Under the pieces are notes generated by a model, which saw nothing but the letters and a program-made list of their open reading frames with translations, ran no database searches and was not told the origin of the DNA. Of a stretch of 64,000 nt of DNA, positions 7,932 to 17,070 are shown one piece after another. A program made the position numbers and the translations under genes. The stretch is from the NCBI RefSeq assembly GCF_014490035.1, contig NZ_CP061008.1, positions 1,488,001 to 1,552,000 of the forward strand, given 5' to 3'. Every line of letters starts with the position of its first letter. Position 1 is the stretch's first letter. The stretch comes from Achromobacter xylosoxidans. GTDB taxonomy: Bacteria; Pseudomonadota; Gammaproteobacteria; Burkholderiales; Burkholderiaceae_B.

Positions 7932-9047
7932 ATGTACGTAGCCGTGAAAGGGGGCGAACGCGCCATCCTCAATTCCTACCGCATGCTGGACGACTACCGG
8001 CGCGGCGACCGCGAAGTGCCCGAGCTGAGCCTGGACCAGATCCGCGAACAGATGCCGCTGGCGGTGTCGCGGGTCATGGCCGAGGGCTCGCTTTACGATC
8101 CGCAGCTGGCGGCGCTGGCCATCAAGCAGGCGGCGGGCGACCTGATCGAAGCGGTGTTCCTGCTGCGCGCCTACCGCACCACCTTGTCGCGCTTTGGCTA
8201 TACCCAGCCCATCGACACCGGCCGCATGCGCTTGCAGCGTCGCATCTCGTCCACCTTCAAGGACGTGCCTGGCGGGCAGATCCTGGGGCCGACCTACGAC
8301 TACACCCAACGCCTGCTGGACTTTTCGCTACAAGCGCAGCGCGAGGCCGACGCCTTGCCGCCGGGCGGCGAGGCGCTGGACAGCGCCATGCCGCGCGTTA
8401 CCGACCTGCTGGCGCATGACGACCTGATCGACGCGGAAGCCGTGCCCGAAGGCGATCCCGAACCTTTCGACCTGACCCGGCAGCCGCTGGATTTTCCGGC
8501 CTCGCGCGCGGCCCGCCTGCAGAACCTGGCGCGCGCAGACGAAGGCTTTCTGTTGTCCATGGGCTATTCGACCCAGCGCGGCTATGGCAACACCCACCCC
8601 TTCGCCGCCGAGATCCGCTACGGCGCGCTGGAGGTGGAAATGCATATCGAGGAACTGGGATTCGCCGTCACCGTGGGCGAAATCGAGATCACCGAATGCC
8701 AGATGGTCAGCCAGTTCGCCGGCAGCGCCGAGGAAGGCCCGAAGTTCACCCGGGGCTACGGCCTGACCTTCGGCTATGGCGAACGCAAGTCCATGTCGAT
8801 GGCGCTGGTGGACCGCGCGCTGAAGGCGCGCGACCTGGGCGAACGCGCGGATTCCCCGGCCAACGACCACGAGTTCGTGCTCTATCACAGCGACAACGTC
8901 GAAGCCTCCGGTTTCGTGCAGCATTTGAAGCTGCCGCACTACGTGGACTTCCAGGCCAACCTGGAACTGTTGCGGCGCATGCGCGCCGAACGCGCCGCGC
9001 CAGAGGCCGCGCGCAACGATCTGATGGACGAGGCGGTTTCCCCATGA
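7932..9047 (+). CDS. phnI: C-P lyase nucleosidase subunit PhnI
   Basis: 371 residues, full length. PhnI displaces the adenine of ATP with the phosphonate to form the ribose 1-phosphonate 5-triphosphate, in concert with PhnG, H and L. It starts with the typical MYVAVKGGERAI and contains the conserved ECQMVSQFAG...KFTRGYGLTFGYGERK block at residues about 256-285. Its stop overlaps the phnJ start (ATGA). Confidence 0.95.
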   Translation: MYVAVKGGERAILNSYRMLDDYRRGDREVPELSLDQIREQMPLAVSRVMAEGSLYDPQLAALAIKQAAGDLIEAVFLLRAYRTTLSRFGYTQPIDTGRMRLQRRISSTFKDVPGGQILGPTYDYTQRLLDFSLQAQREADALPPGGEALDSAMPRVTDLLAHDDLIDAEAVPEGDPEPFDLTRQPLDFPASRAARLQNLARADEGFLLSMGYSTQRGYGNTHPFAAEIRYGALEVEMHIEELGFAVTVGEIEITECQMVSQFAGSAEEGPKFTRGYGLTFGYGERKSMSMALVDRALKARDLGERADSPANDHEFVLYHSDNVEASGFVQHLKLPHYVDFQANLELLRRMRAERAAPEAARNDLMDEAVSP

Positions 9048-9928
9048 CGACGCAATACGCAACGGTCGAACGCGACGACCACTACAACTTCGCCTATCTG
9101 GACGAATCCACCAAGCGCATGCTGCGCCGCGCCTTGCTCAAGGCCGTCGCCATCCCCGGCTACCAGGTGCCTTTCGGCAGCCGCGAAATGCCGCTGCCCT
9201 ATGGCTGGGGCACCGGCGGCATCCAGGTGACGGCGTCCATCATCGGCGCGAACGACGTGCTCAAGGTGATCGACCAGGGTTCGGACGACACCACCAACGC
9301 GATCAACATCCGCCGCTTCTTCGGCCGTGTCACGGGCGTGGCGACGACGGAGTCCACTTCCGCTGCCACCATCGTCCAGACCCGCCACCGCATCCCCGAG
9401 ACGCCGCTGGCGGAGGGGCAGATCATGGTGTTCCAGGTGCCCATTCCTGAACCGCTGCGCTGGCTGGAGCCTTCCGAAACCGAGACGCGCACCATGCACG
9501 CGCTGGCCGAATACGGCGGCATGCACGTCAAGCTGTACGAGGACATCGCGCAGCACGGCCACATCGCCACCACCTATGACTATCCGGTCATCGTGAACGG
9601 ACGCTACATGATGCGGCCTTCGCCCATCCCCAAGTTCGACAACCCCAAGCTGGACCGCAGCCCCGCGCTGATGCTGTTCGGCGCGGGCCGCGAAAAGCGC
9701 GTCTACGCGGTGCCGCCGTACACGCAGGTGAAGAGCCTGGACTTCGAGGACCATCCGTTCCGGGTGGAGACCTGGAACGAGTGCTGCGACCTGTGCGGAT
9801 CGCGCGAGAGCTATCTGGATGAAATCATCCTGGACGACGCCGGCACGCGCCGCTTCGTCTGCTCCGACACCGAGTACTGCAACGACCGCCAGGCGCAGCA
9901 GCAAGCCAACCAGGAGACCGCGGCATGA
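9044..9928 (+). CDS. phnJ: C-P lyase radical SAM subunit PhnJ
   Basis: 294 residues. PhnJ cleaves the C-P bond of ribose 1-methylphosphonate 5-phosphate with a [4Fe-4S]/SAM radical mechanism. The cysteines at 248, 251, 273 and 279 have exactly the spacing of E. coli C241, C244, C266 (cluster ligands) and C272 (thiyl radical). The enzyme should therefore be active. The start was chosen as ATG 9044, overlapping the phnI stop; phnK begins inside its stop region (9925). Confidence 0.96.
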   Translation: MTTQYATVERDDHYNFAYLDESTKRMLRRALLKAVAIPGYQVPFGSREMPLPYGWGTGGIQVTASIIGANDVLKVIDQGSDDTTNAINIRRFFGRVTGVATTESTSAATIVQTRHRIPETPLAEGQIMVFQVPIPEPLRWLEPSETETRTMHALAEYGGMHVKLYEDIAQHGHIATTYDYPVIVNGRYMMRPSPIPKFDNPKLDRSPALMLFGAGREKRVYAVPPYTQVKSLDFEDHPFRVETWNECCDLCGSRESYLDEIILDDAGTRRFVCSDTEYCNDRQAQQQANQETAA

Positions 9929-10701
9929 ACCTCCAACCCTTGCTTTCGGTGCGCAACATGACGCGCACCTGGGACGGCGTGCACGGCTGCCGCAATGTCA
10001 ACTTCGATCTGTATCCGGGCGAAGTGCTGTGCGTGGTCGGCGAGTCCGGCTCCGGCAAGAGCACGCTGCTGTCGGCCGTGTCGTACCAGACCCGGCCGGA
10101 CGCGGGCAGCGTCTGGTACGACACCCGCGACCAGGGCTTTACCGATTTGGCCGCGCTGCCCGGGGCGCGCCTGCGCCTGCTGTCGCGCACCGATTGGGGC
10201 TTCGTGCGGCAGAACGCCAGGGATGGCTTGCGCATGCAGGTCAGCGCGGGCGCCAACATCGCCGAGCGGCTGATGGCGGTGGGTGACAGGCACTATGGCG
10301 ACCTGCGCCAGGCCGCCGGCAATTGGCTGCAAAAGATGGAAATCGATGCGGGCCGGCTGGACGACAGGCCCACCTCGTTCTCGGGAGGCATGCAGCAGCG
10401 CCTGCAGATCGCCCGCAACCTGGTGACCCATCCGCGCCTGGTGTTCATGGACGAACCCACGGCTTCGCTCGACGTGTCGGTGCAGGCGCGCCTGCTGGAC
10501 CTGCTGCGCCAACTGGTGGCCGACCTGGGCCTGGCCGCCATCGTCGTGACCCACGACCTGGCCGTGGCGCGCCTGCTGGCGCACCGGACCCTGGTCATGC
10601 GCGGCGGCGAAGTCGTCGAAAGCGGCCTGACCGACCAGATCCTCGACGATCCGCAGCATCCCTACACCCAGTTGCTGGTGTCTTCCATTTTGCAGAGCTG
10701 A
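9925..10701 (+). CDS. phnK: C-P lyase ABC-type ATPase PhnK
   Basis: 258 residues. PhnK is an ABC-class ATPase that docks on the C-P lyase core rather than a membrane permease. Walker A GESGSGKST is at residues about 37-45, the signature is FSGGMQQRLQIARNL, and Walker B is LVFMDEPTASLDVS. It overlaps phnJ by 4 nt and is followed 2 bp later by phnL, as in the classic phn operon order. Confidence 0.94.
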   Translation: MNLQPLLSVRNMTRTWDGVHGCRNVNFDLYPGEVLCVVGESGSGKSTLLSAVSYQTRPDAGSVWYDTRDQGFTDLAALPGARLRLLSRTDWGFVRQNARDGLRMQVSAGANIAERLMAVGDRHYGDLRQAAGNWLQKMEIDAGRLDDRPTSFSGGMQQRLQIARNLVTHPRLVFMDEPTASLDVSVQARLLDLLRQLVADLGLAAIVVTHDLAVARLLAHRTLVMRGGEVVESGLTDQILDDPQHPYTQLLVSSILQS

Positions 10702-10703
10702 CC

Positions 10704-11426
10704 ATGCCTGAAAAGACTCCCATAATCGAGGTGCGGGGCCTCGGAAAGATGTTCACCCTGCATAACCAGGGCGGCATGCGCCTGCCCGTGCTGGAGTCGG
10801 TCGACTTCGACGCGGCCGCCGGTGACTGCCTGGTGCTGGCGGGACCGTCCGGCACCGGCAAGAGCACCTTGCTGCGCTGCCTTTACGGCAACTACCTGGC
10901 GACCGAGGGCAGCATCCGGGTGCGCTGGAACGACGAATGGGTGGAGCTGGCCGGCGCTCCCGAGCAGCGCATCCTGGCGTTGCGGCGCGAGGTGATCGGC
11001 TACGTCAGCCAGTTCCTGCGCGTGATTCCACGCGTGTCGGCGCTGGACGTGGTGGCCGAGCCTCTGCGCGCGGCGGGCGTGGAGGCCGATGAGGCCCGTT
11101 CCCGCGCAGCAGCCCTGCTGCAGCGCCTGAACGTGCCGCCGCGCCTGTGGGGTCTGGCGCCCGCCACGTTCTCGGGCGGCGAACAGCAGCGCGTGAACAT
11201 CGCGCGCGGTTTCATCGCGCGCCATCCTGTCCTGTTGCTGGACGAACCCACCGCCTCGCTGGATGCCGACAACCGCCAGGTCGTGATCGCGCTGATCCGC
11301 GAGGCAATGGCCGAAGGCCGCTGCCTGCTGGGCATCTTCCACGATGCCGAAGTGCGCGATGCCGTCGCCACGCAGACCCTGGCCTTGCGTCCCGCCCAAC
11401 CCGCCCTGGCCGACCTGGAGCAATGA
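10704..11426 (+). CDS. phnL: C-P lyase ABC-type ATPase PhnL
   Basis: 240 residues. PhnL is the second ABC-class ATPase, needed for the PhnGHI transfer reaction. Walker A GPSGTGKST, signature FSGGEQQRVNIARGF and Walker B LLLDEPTASLDAD are visible. ATG 10704 was chosen from the spacing after phnK. The stop codon overlaps the phnM2 start. No phnCDE phosphonate importer is found in this window. Confidence 0.94.
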   Translation: MPEKTPIIEVRGLGKMFTLHNQGGMRLPVLESVDFDAAAGDCLVLAGPSGTGKSTLLRCLYGNYLATEGSIRVRWNDEWVELAGAPEQRILALRREVIGYVSQFLRVIPRVSALDVVAEPLRAAGVEADEARSRAAALLQRLNVPPRLWGLAPATFSGGEQQRVNIARGFIARHPVLLLDEPTASLDADNRQVVIALIREAMAEGRCLLGIFHDAEVRDAVATQTLALRPAQPALADLEQ

Positions 11427-12625
11427 TGCCGAGCACCTATCTCACCCATGCCCGCGTGGTGCTGCAGGACCGCGTCCTGGAGGACAGCGCCGTGCTGATC
11501 GACGATGGCCGCATCGTCGCCATCGAACCTGCCGGGGCACGCGCGGACTACGAGATCGACCTGCGCGGCCAGACCTTGCTGCCGGGATTGATCGACCTGC
11601 ACTGCGACGCCATCGAAAAGGAAGCCGAGCCGCGTTCGCGGGTGCTGTTTCCGCTGGATTTCGCGGTGGCCCAGGTGGACCGCCGCAATGCCGCGGCCGG
11701 TATCACCACGCCGTATCACGCGCTGTCCTTCGCCAACAGCGAGTGGGGCGTGCGCAACAACCAGACGGCGGCGGAAGTGGTGCGCACGGTGCGCGCCTTC
11801 GGCCAGCACAGCCTGGTGGACAACCGCGTCCATTGCCGCTACGAAGTGACCGACGCGACCTCGGTCGATGTGCTGCGCGCGCTGATGGACGAGGGCGCGG
11901 TGGACCTGCTGTCGGTCATGGACCATTCGCCGGGCCAGGGCCAGTTCAAGACGCTGGAGTCCTATCTGCAATACATGATGGGCAACCACGCGATGAGCCG
12001 CGAACAGGCCGAGGAGGCCGCGCAGGCCAAGACGCGCGCCAAGGACGGCGCGGTAGCGCGGGTGGAGGCGTTGCTGTCGCATGCGCAGGGGCTGGGCATA
12101 CCGACAGCCAGTCATGATGACGATTCGATCCATCGCATCGCCACCATGCGCAACCTGGGCGTGGCCATGAGCGAATTCCCGATCACCCTGGATACCGCGC
12201 GCGCCGCGGTGTCCTGCGGGCTGCCTACCATCCTGGGCGCGCCCAACGTGTTGCGCGGCCAGAGCCAGAGCGGCTCCATGCGCGCCATCGACGCCATCCG
12301 CGCGGGCGTGGCCAGCTGCCTGTGTTCCGACTACCAGCCGTCGGCGTTGATCGCGGCGGCCTACACGGTGGCCGCGCAGACGGACCTGACGCTGCCGCAG
12401 GCGGTCGCGCTGGTGACGCTGAATCCGGCGCAGGCTTGCGGCCTGTCCGACCGCGGGCGCATCGCGCCGGGGCTGCGCGCGGACCTGGTGGCGGTGGCGC
12501 AAGTGGGCACGCAGCCGCTGATCAGCCATACCTGGTCGGCGGGGCGGCTGGTATTCTCGGCGCACTATCCGTCTGTGCGCGCGAGCGAGCAACGGGCGTC
12601 CGAAACGCAGGCCGTGGCGGCTTGA
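11423..12625 (+). CDS. phnM: Ribose 1-methylphosphonate 5-triphosphate diphosphatase, copy 2
   Basis: 400 residues, amidohydrolase superfamily, last gene of the phnGHIJKLM operon. The PhnM HxD motif is DLHCDAIE, with SHDDDSI, GAPNVLRGQSQSG and CSDYQPSAL further along. It differs clearly from the minus-strand copy (DLHGDAFE, DYYYPAPL), so the two are distinct subtypes rather than a recent duplication. ATG 11423 is directly followed by another ATG; the first overlaps the phnL stop. Confidence 0.93.
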   Translation: MMPSTYLTHARVVLQDRVLEDSAVLIDDGRIVAIEPAGARADYEIDLRGQTLLPGLIDLHCDAIEKEAEPRSRVLFPLDFAVAQVDRRNAAAGITTPYHALSFANSEWGVRNNQTAAEVVRTVRAFGQHSLVDNRVHCRYEVTDATSVDVLRALMDEGAVDLLSVMDHSPGQGQFKTLESYLQYMMGNHAMSREQAEEAAQAKTRAKDGAVARVEALLSHAQGLGIPTASHDDDSIHRIATMRNLGVAMSEFPITLDTARAAVSCGLPTILGAPNVLRGQSQSGSMRAIDAIRAGVASCLCSDYQPSALIAAAYTVAAQTDLTLPQAVALVTLNPAQACGLSDRGRIAPGLRADLVAVAQVGTQPLISHTWSAGRLVFSAHYPSVRASEQRASETQAVAA

Positions 12626-12645
12626 ACCGGTTCCTGGAGAGAGAT

Positions 12646-13191
12646 GTGTTGCATCCCATCGTGACAGCCGTGGCCTGCAGCCCGACGCACGGGTTCAGCA
12701 AGCCGGTGGTGCCGGCCATCATGTTGTTGAAGGGGCTGGGCGTGGAAGGCGACGCCCACATGGGCGTCACGGTCAAGCACCGCTCCCGCGTCAAGGCGGA
12801 CCCGACGCAACCCAATCTGCGGCAGATCCACCTGATCCACGGCGAGCTGCACGACGAGCTGCAGCTTGCCGGCTTCAACGTGGCCGAAGGCACCATGGGC
12901 GAAAACATCACCACCCGCGGCATCGACCTGCTGGGCCTGCCGCGCGGGGCGCGCCTGCATATCGGCGCGCAGGCGGTGGTCGAGATCACCGGCCTGCGCA
13001 ATCCGTGTTCCCAGCTCGACAACTACCAGCAGGGCCTGACCGCCGCGGTGCTGGGCCGCCATCCGGACGGCAGCCTGATGCGCCGCGCCGGCATCATGGG
13101 CATCGTGATCGAGGGCGGGGCGGTGAGCGCGGGCGATCCGATCCGCGTGGCGCTGCCCGAATTGCCGCACCTGCCGCTGGAGCGTGTCTGA
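12646..13191 (+). CDS. MOSC-domain protein
   Basis: About 181 residues. The MOSC fold (MoCo sulfurase C-terminal domain, YiiM-like) is recognised from KGLGVEGDAHMG, MGENITTRGIDLL, GARLHIGAQAVVEITGLRNPC and the conserved Cys that follows. Such proteins handle sulfur transfer or molybdenum-cofactor-dependent chemistry. GTG 12646 with GGAGAGAG upstream is the likely start. It lies 20 bp after phnM2 and may be read through from that operon, though a link to phosphonates is not established. Confidence 0.85.
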   Translation: MLHPIVTAVACSPTHGFSKPVVPAIMLLKGLGVEGDAHMGVTVKHRSRVKADPTQPNLRQIHLIHGELHDELQLAGFNVAEGTMGENITTRGIDLLGLPRGARLHIGAQAVVEITGLRNPCSQLDNYQQGLTAAVLGRHPDGSLMRRAGIMGIVIEGGAVSAGDPIRVALPELPHLPLERV

Positions 13192-13274
13192 ACACCTTCT
13201 GCGCAGGGCCGGCCTGTCGCAAAAACATCGCCGGCATGCGCAGCCGGGAGGCCGCGCATCTGGTTAAATGACGG

Positions 13275-13317
13275 GAAAGGCGCGGCCGCGATTTCCGCGG
13301 CGCGCCGGCCCTTTTTC
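13275..13317 (+). terminator. Imperfect GC-rich hairpin with T-run
   Basis: GGCGCGGCCGCG and CGCGGCGCGCC form an imperfect stem followed by GGCCCTTTTT. It lies between the MOSC gene and the next plus-strand gene and ends just before that gene's ribosome site. It may terminate the phn/MOSC transcript. Confidence 0.4.
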
Positions 13318-13328
13318 CGGAGTTTGCG

Positions 13329-13763
13329 ATGGCACGATTCAATTTCACCCAGGATCCCGAGGAACCCGATCTGTGGGCCGCGGAGAACGTCGCCGCCGGC
13401 AAGGGCCGCCCGCCCATCCACGTGATGATCCAGACTGACGGCGAAGAGCCCGACAGCAGCGCATCCAAGGTGGTCAAGGCCATCATCGACGATCTCGACG
13501 ACCAGATCCTGGCCGCGGCCGAGTTCCTGCTGGAAAACTACTCCTACGAGCACTACAAGAAGCTCGGCCTGGACGACAACCAGCTGCTGCAGGAAGAAAC
13601 CCCCGAAGCCATGGCCCAGCATGCCGTGCTGCGCGCGCTGTGGCTGTTCGACGAAGACGGCGACGGCTATGAGCTGTGGTTCACGCTGCCCTGGGATCCG
13701 GTGCATACCTACGACGTGGAATTCGAGGACGGCGCGCCCGTCTCGTGCTCGGTCAACGACTGA
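13329..13763 (+). CDS. Acidic conserved hypothetical protein
   Basis: 144 residues, strongly acidic, without signal peptide or membrane segment. I do not recognise the family with certainty. Notable segments are SASKVVKAIIDDLDDQIL in the middle and LWFTLPWDPVHTYDVEFE near the C-terminus, which resembles small bacterial DUF proteins of immunity or house-keeping type. The ribosome site CCGGAG precedes ATG 13329. It converges with the next gene, leaving 24 bp. Confidence 0.8.
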   Translation: MARFNFTQDPEEPDLWAAENVAAGKGRPPIHVMIQTDGEEPDSSASKVVKAIIDDLDDQILAAAEFLLENYSYEHYKKLGLDDNQLLQEETPEAMAQHAVLRALWLFDEDGDGYELWFTLPWDPVHTYDVEFEDGAPVSCSVND

Positions 13764-13787
13764 GGCGCGCAGGCCCCAGGGGCGTGC

Positions 13788-14165
13788 TTATCGATCCAGC
13801 TCGAACTTCGTCGCCTGGCTCTGGCCCAGCGAATCGTCGTAGCGGTACAGCATCTTCAGGGACTTGCCCTTGCGCACCGTGTCGGCCGCGGTGTTCTCAA
13901 GCACCACGTCGATCTCGCGGCCGACGAATTCGGTGCAGTCGGTATCGGCGCGGGCGCCATCGGGGATGTCCGCGTTCCTGACCTTCAAGCGAAACATTAG
14001 TTGCGTCAGTTCCGTGCCGTCGGTGCGGTACTGGCGCATCACCACGGGCAGGTTGGCCACGGTGCCGCCCAGCTCGCAGGAAATGCGGGTCCAGGCGTAG
14101 GAGGCGGGCGCGGCGGACATCAGGGCCGCGGCTGCCAGGGCGCAGCGCAGGCTAAGGCGTTTCAT
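13788..14165 (-). CDS. Small exported hypothetical protein
   Basis: 125 residues. A signal peptide is clear (MKRLSLRCALAAAALMSAAP, cleavage near ASYA-WT). The mature part has two cysteines (ISCELGG and DTDCTEF) that could form a disulfide in the periplasm. Function not recognised. ATG 14165 was chosen because the signal peptide begins there. A strong terminator for dctA lies upstream, so it has its own promoter. Confidence 0.75.
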   Translation of the reverse strand: MKRLSLRCALAAAALMSAAPASYAWTRISCELGGTVANLPVVMRQYRTDGTELTQLMFRLKVRNADIPDGARADTDCTEFVGREIDVVLENTAADTVRKGKSLKMLYRYDDSLGQSQATKFELDR

Positions 14166-14272
14166 GGCATGAGAACTGAGCGCGGCGCCCATGCGTGCCG
14201 CGCCGGGATGGGGAGCGAAGGGTTTTATATGTTGCTCCCGGCCATGGCGCCGGTCAAGCTGGCGCAAGCCAT

Positions 14273-14302
14273 GAAAAAAACGGGCCATGCGGCCCGTTTT
14301 TC
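14273..14302 (-). terminator. Intrinsic terminator of dctA
   Basis: ACGGGCC-ATGC-GGCCCGT flanked by an A-run on the left and a T-run on the right. On the minus strand it follows the dctA stop by about 14 bp and ends in a U-run. It can work in both directions. Confidence 0.85.
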
Positions 14303-14315
14303 ATTGCCTCCTGTT

Positions 14316-15614
14316 TCAGGCGTTCTGGTTTGCGGCCTGTCCCGGGGAGGCTTCCCCGGCTGCGGCGGACTCGGTATCGGCCCTGTCCTCGCGATTGCCT
14401 TCCAGCTTGGAGATCACGGCGGTGGCCAGGCTGTTGCCGACCACGTTGGTGGCGGTGCGGCCCATGTCGAAGAACTGGTCGATGCCCATGATCAGCAGCA
14501 GGCCTGCTTCCGGCAGGTGGAACATCGGCAGGGTCGCGGCTACCACCACGAGCGAGGCGCGCGCCACGCCGGCCATGCCTTTGCTGGTGACCATCAGCAC
14601 CAGCAGCAGGGTCAGCTGCTGCGTAAAGCTCATCTGGATGTTGTAGGCCTGGGCGATGAACAGTACCGCGAAGGACTGGTACATCATCGAGCCGTCCAGG
14701 TTGAAGGAGTAGCCCAGCGGCAGCACGAAGCCCGAGATGCGCTTGGGCACCCCGAAACGGGTCAGCGCCTCGATGGTCTTGGGGTAGGCGGATTCGCTGC
14801 TGGCCGTGGAGAACGCCAGCAGCGTGGGCTCTTTGATCAAACCGCCCAGGCGGAAGGTCGACTTGCCCAGGAACAGGTAGCCCACGGCGAACAGAATGGC
14901 CCACAGCAGCGCCAGGCCCAGGTAGAACTCGCCTATCAGCTTGCCGTAGCTGACCAGCACGCCCAGGCCCTCGGTGGTGATGGCGGCGGCCATGGCGGCG
15001 AACACGCCCAGGGGCGCGAAGCGCATCACGTAGTCCGTCACCCGGAACATGATCTTGGCCAGTTCGTCGATCAGGTTGTAGATGGCGTTGTGGCCCTTGC
15101 CGCGGATGAAGGACAGGGCGGCGCCGAAGAACAGCGAGAACACCAGGATCTGCAGGATCTCGTTGTTGGCCATGGCCTCGGCGATGCTGCGCGGGAACAC
15201 GTGCGTGATGAAGGCCTTGAGCGTGAAGTCGCCCGTCTTCAGGCCCGAGGTCAGGCCCGCGTCCGGCAGCGCCAGGTTCATGTGCGCGCCCGGCTGGAAG
15301 ATGTTGACCAGCGCCAGGCCCAGCAGCAGCGACAGGGCCGATGCGGCGATGAACCAGACCATGGCGCGCATGCCGATGCGGCCCACGGCGCTGGCGTCGC
15401 TCATGCTGGCCAGGCCGGTCACCAGGGTGGCGAAGACCAGCGGGGCGATGATCATCTTGATCATGCGCAGGAAGATGTCGGTGACGAGACTGAAGTACGA
15501 GGCGATCTGCAACGCCTCTTTCTCATTCTGCGCGTAGTTGTGGCAGAAATAGCCCACCACGATGCCCAGCACCATGGCGATGCCGATGTAACGCGTCAGC
15601 TTCTTAGTGTTCAT
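14316..15614 (-). CDS. dctA: C4-dicarboxylate:cation symporter DctA
   Basis: 432 residues, DAACS family. It imports succinate, fumarate and malate across the inner membrane with cations. The family core is visible: SESAYPKTIEALTRFG, the serine-rich LLAFSTASSESA loop of hairpin 1, the SFNLDGSMMY segment and NVVGNSLATAVI. Eight membrane segments and two re-entrant loops are expected. ATG 15614 is used; a TTG two codons upstream is unlikely. Possible control through the inverted repeat at 15762-15783. Confidence 0.93.
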   Translation of the reverse strand: MNTKKLTRYIGIAMVLGIVVGYFCHNYAQNEKEALQIASYFSLVTDIFLRMIKMIIAPLVFATLVTGLASMSDASAVGRIGMRAMVWFIAASALSLLLGLALVNIFQPGAHMNLALPDAGLTSGLKTGDFTLKAFITHVFPRSIAEAMANNEILQILVFSLFFGAALSFIRGKGHNAIYNLIDELAKIMFRVTDYVMRFAPLGVFAAMAAAITTEGLGVLVSYGKLIGEFYLGLALLWAILFAVGYLFLGKSTFRLGGLIKEPTLLAFSTASSESAYPKTIEALTRFGVPKRISGFVLPLGYSFNLDGSMMYQSFAVLFIAQAYNIQMSFTQQLTLLLVLMVTSKGMAGVARASLVVVAATLPMFHLPEAGLLLIMGIDQFFDMGRTATNVVGNSLATAVISKLEGNREDRADTESAAAGEASPGQAANQNA

Positions 15615-15968
15615 GATCAAAACGGAAAACAGGGATCGTTTGCCTGGCCCGGCAGGGCGGGCGCGCCGGCATGAGGGCGGGCAAGAGGATCCGGAGAGGG
15701 GATGCCAGGGTAGGCCGCGAGGCCCGGGTTTACCCTTGGGGCGCGATCTTAACGCCGCGCACCTGACACGCAGTTGTCAGGTTGGGGACGGATGGCGCCG
15801 CTTCCTGGGGCGACGGCAAGTAGCGGGCGATAGCGAAGATGTATCAATTTGGAACGGCTGCGCTATCGCTCGCCGCCATGCCAGAATGGTTCAGCCCCAG
15901 CGCCCGCGAGCCCGGGGCAACACACGAACAACAGGCCCCTGCGCGGGGCCGCATGAGGAGACTAGGCA
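15615..15968. other. Intergenic region dctA / SMP-30 gene
   Basis: 354 bp of divergent control region. It holds the dctA promoter with an inverted repeat at 15762-15783 and, near the right end, the ribosome site GAGGAGAC of the lactonase gene. No coding sequence with support on either strand. Confidence 0.6.
15762..15783. promoter_or_regulatory. Inverted repeat, candidate operator
   Basis: ACCTGACA-N6-TGTCAGGT is a perfect 8-bp inverted repeat about 150 bp upstream of dctA and 185 bp upstream of the lactonase gene. It could bind a dimeric regulator. No T-run follows, so it is less likely to be a terminator. Confidence 0.45.
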
Positions 15969-16868
15969 ATGCCGAAACGCGAACTGTCCGTGCTGGCGTC
16001 CGGATACACCTATCTGGAGGGGCTGCGCTGGCACGAAAACCGCCTGTGGGCGTCGGACTTCTATACCGAGCAGGTCATCGCCGTGGACCTGGAGGGCAAG
16101 GTCGAGCAGATCTGCAAGGTGCCGCAGCAGCCTTCCGGGCTGGGCTGGCTGCCGGACGGCCGCCTGCTGATTGCGTCCATGAAGGACCGCAAGCTGCTGC
16201 GGCGCGAGACGGACGGCACGTTGGCGGTGCACGCCGACCTGTCGGCGTACACCGGTGGTCCGGTCAACGACATGGTGGTGGATGCGCAAGGCCGGGCCTA
16301 CGTGGGCAATTTCGGTTTCGACCTGATGGCGGGCGAGCCGGTCCGCAATACCGGCATCGTGCGCGTCGATCCCGACGGCTCGGCGCGCCAGGTGGCCGAA
16401 GGGCTCTGCTTTCCCAACGGCTCGTTCATCACGCCGGACGGCAAGACCATGATCGTCAACGAAACCTTCGGCAACCGCATTTCCGAGTTCGACATCCTGG
16501 CCGATGGCGGGCTGGGGCCGCGCCGCGACTGGGCCGATTTCGGCCCCTTGCCGGCCAGCGACGACCTGGGCGTGCTGATCGCCGCCTCCGCCATCGGGCC
16601 CGACGGCGGCGCGCTGGACGCGGAAGGCGCCTTGTGGGTGGCCGACGCCATCGGCAAGCGCATCGTGCGCGTGGCGCGCGGCGGCAAGATCCTGGAGCAG
16701 ATCGACACCGGCGAATTCGGCATCTTCGCCGCCGCCCTGGGCGGGCCGGATGGGCGGACCCTGTTCATGGCGGCCGCGCCCGACTTCATCGAGGCCAACC
16801 GGCGCGCCAAGCACCAAGGCTGCATCCTGATGACCCGGGTGGACGTGCCGCACGCCGGCCGGCCGTAG
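15969..16868 (+). CDS. SMP-30/gluconolactonase-family protein
   Basis: 299 residues, six-bladed beta-propeller of the SMP-30/gluconolactonase/LRE family. The N-terminal YLEGLRWHENRLWASDFYT carries the metal-binding Glu, and GGPVNDMVVDAQGRAYVGNF and NGSFITPDGKTMIVNETF match the central metal-site blades. It likely hydrolyses a sugar or other lactone; the substrate is not evident. ATG 15969 has GAGGAGAC upstream. It stands alone. Confidence 0.88.
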   Translation: MPKRELSVLASGYTYLEGLRWHENRLWASDFYTEQVIAVDLEGKVEQICKVPQQPSGLGWLPDGRLLIASMKDRKLLRRETDGTLAVHADLSAYTGGPVNDMVVDAQGRAYVGNFGFDLMAGEPVRNTGIVRVDPDGSARQVAEGLCFPNGSFITPDGKTMIVNETFGNRISEFDILADGGLGPRRDWADFGPLPASDDLGVLIAASAIGPDGGALDAEGALWVADAIGKRIVRVARGGKILEQIDTGEFGIFAAALGGPDGRTLFMAAAPDFIEANRRAKHQGCILMTRVDVPHAGRP

Positions 16869-17070
16869 ACGCCGCAGTTTCTGGCGCGGCGCGCCCCGCC
16901 GCGCCATCGGTCCTTCGGGCGAGTCGAAGGCTGGCCTGAGCCTTTCGTGCTCATCTGAATGGACCGGATACGGGCGGTTGCAAGACCTTTCGTCGAATCC
17001 CCCGTAAAATCACTCCATTCAGCAAGTCTTCAATCATCTTTCAATAGACAGTACCTAAGGAGGACCACTC

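Noticed and set aside
7313..12625. A break between phnH and phnM2
   Set aside because: All seven frames are intact with overlaps or 1-2 bp gaps; no frameshift or truncation is visible.
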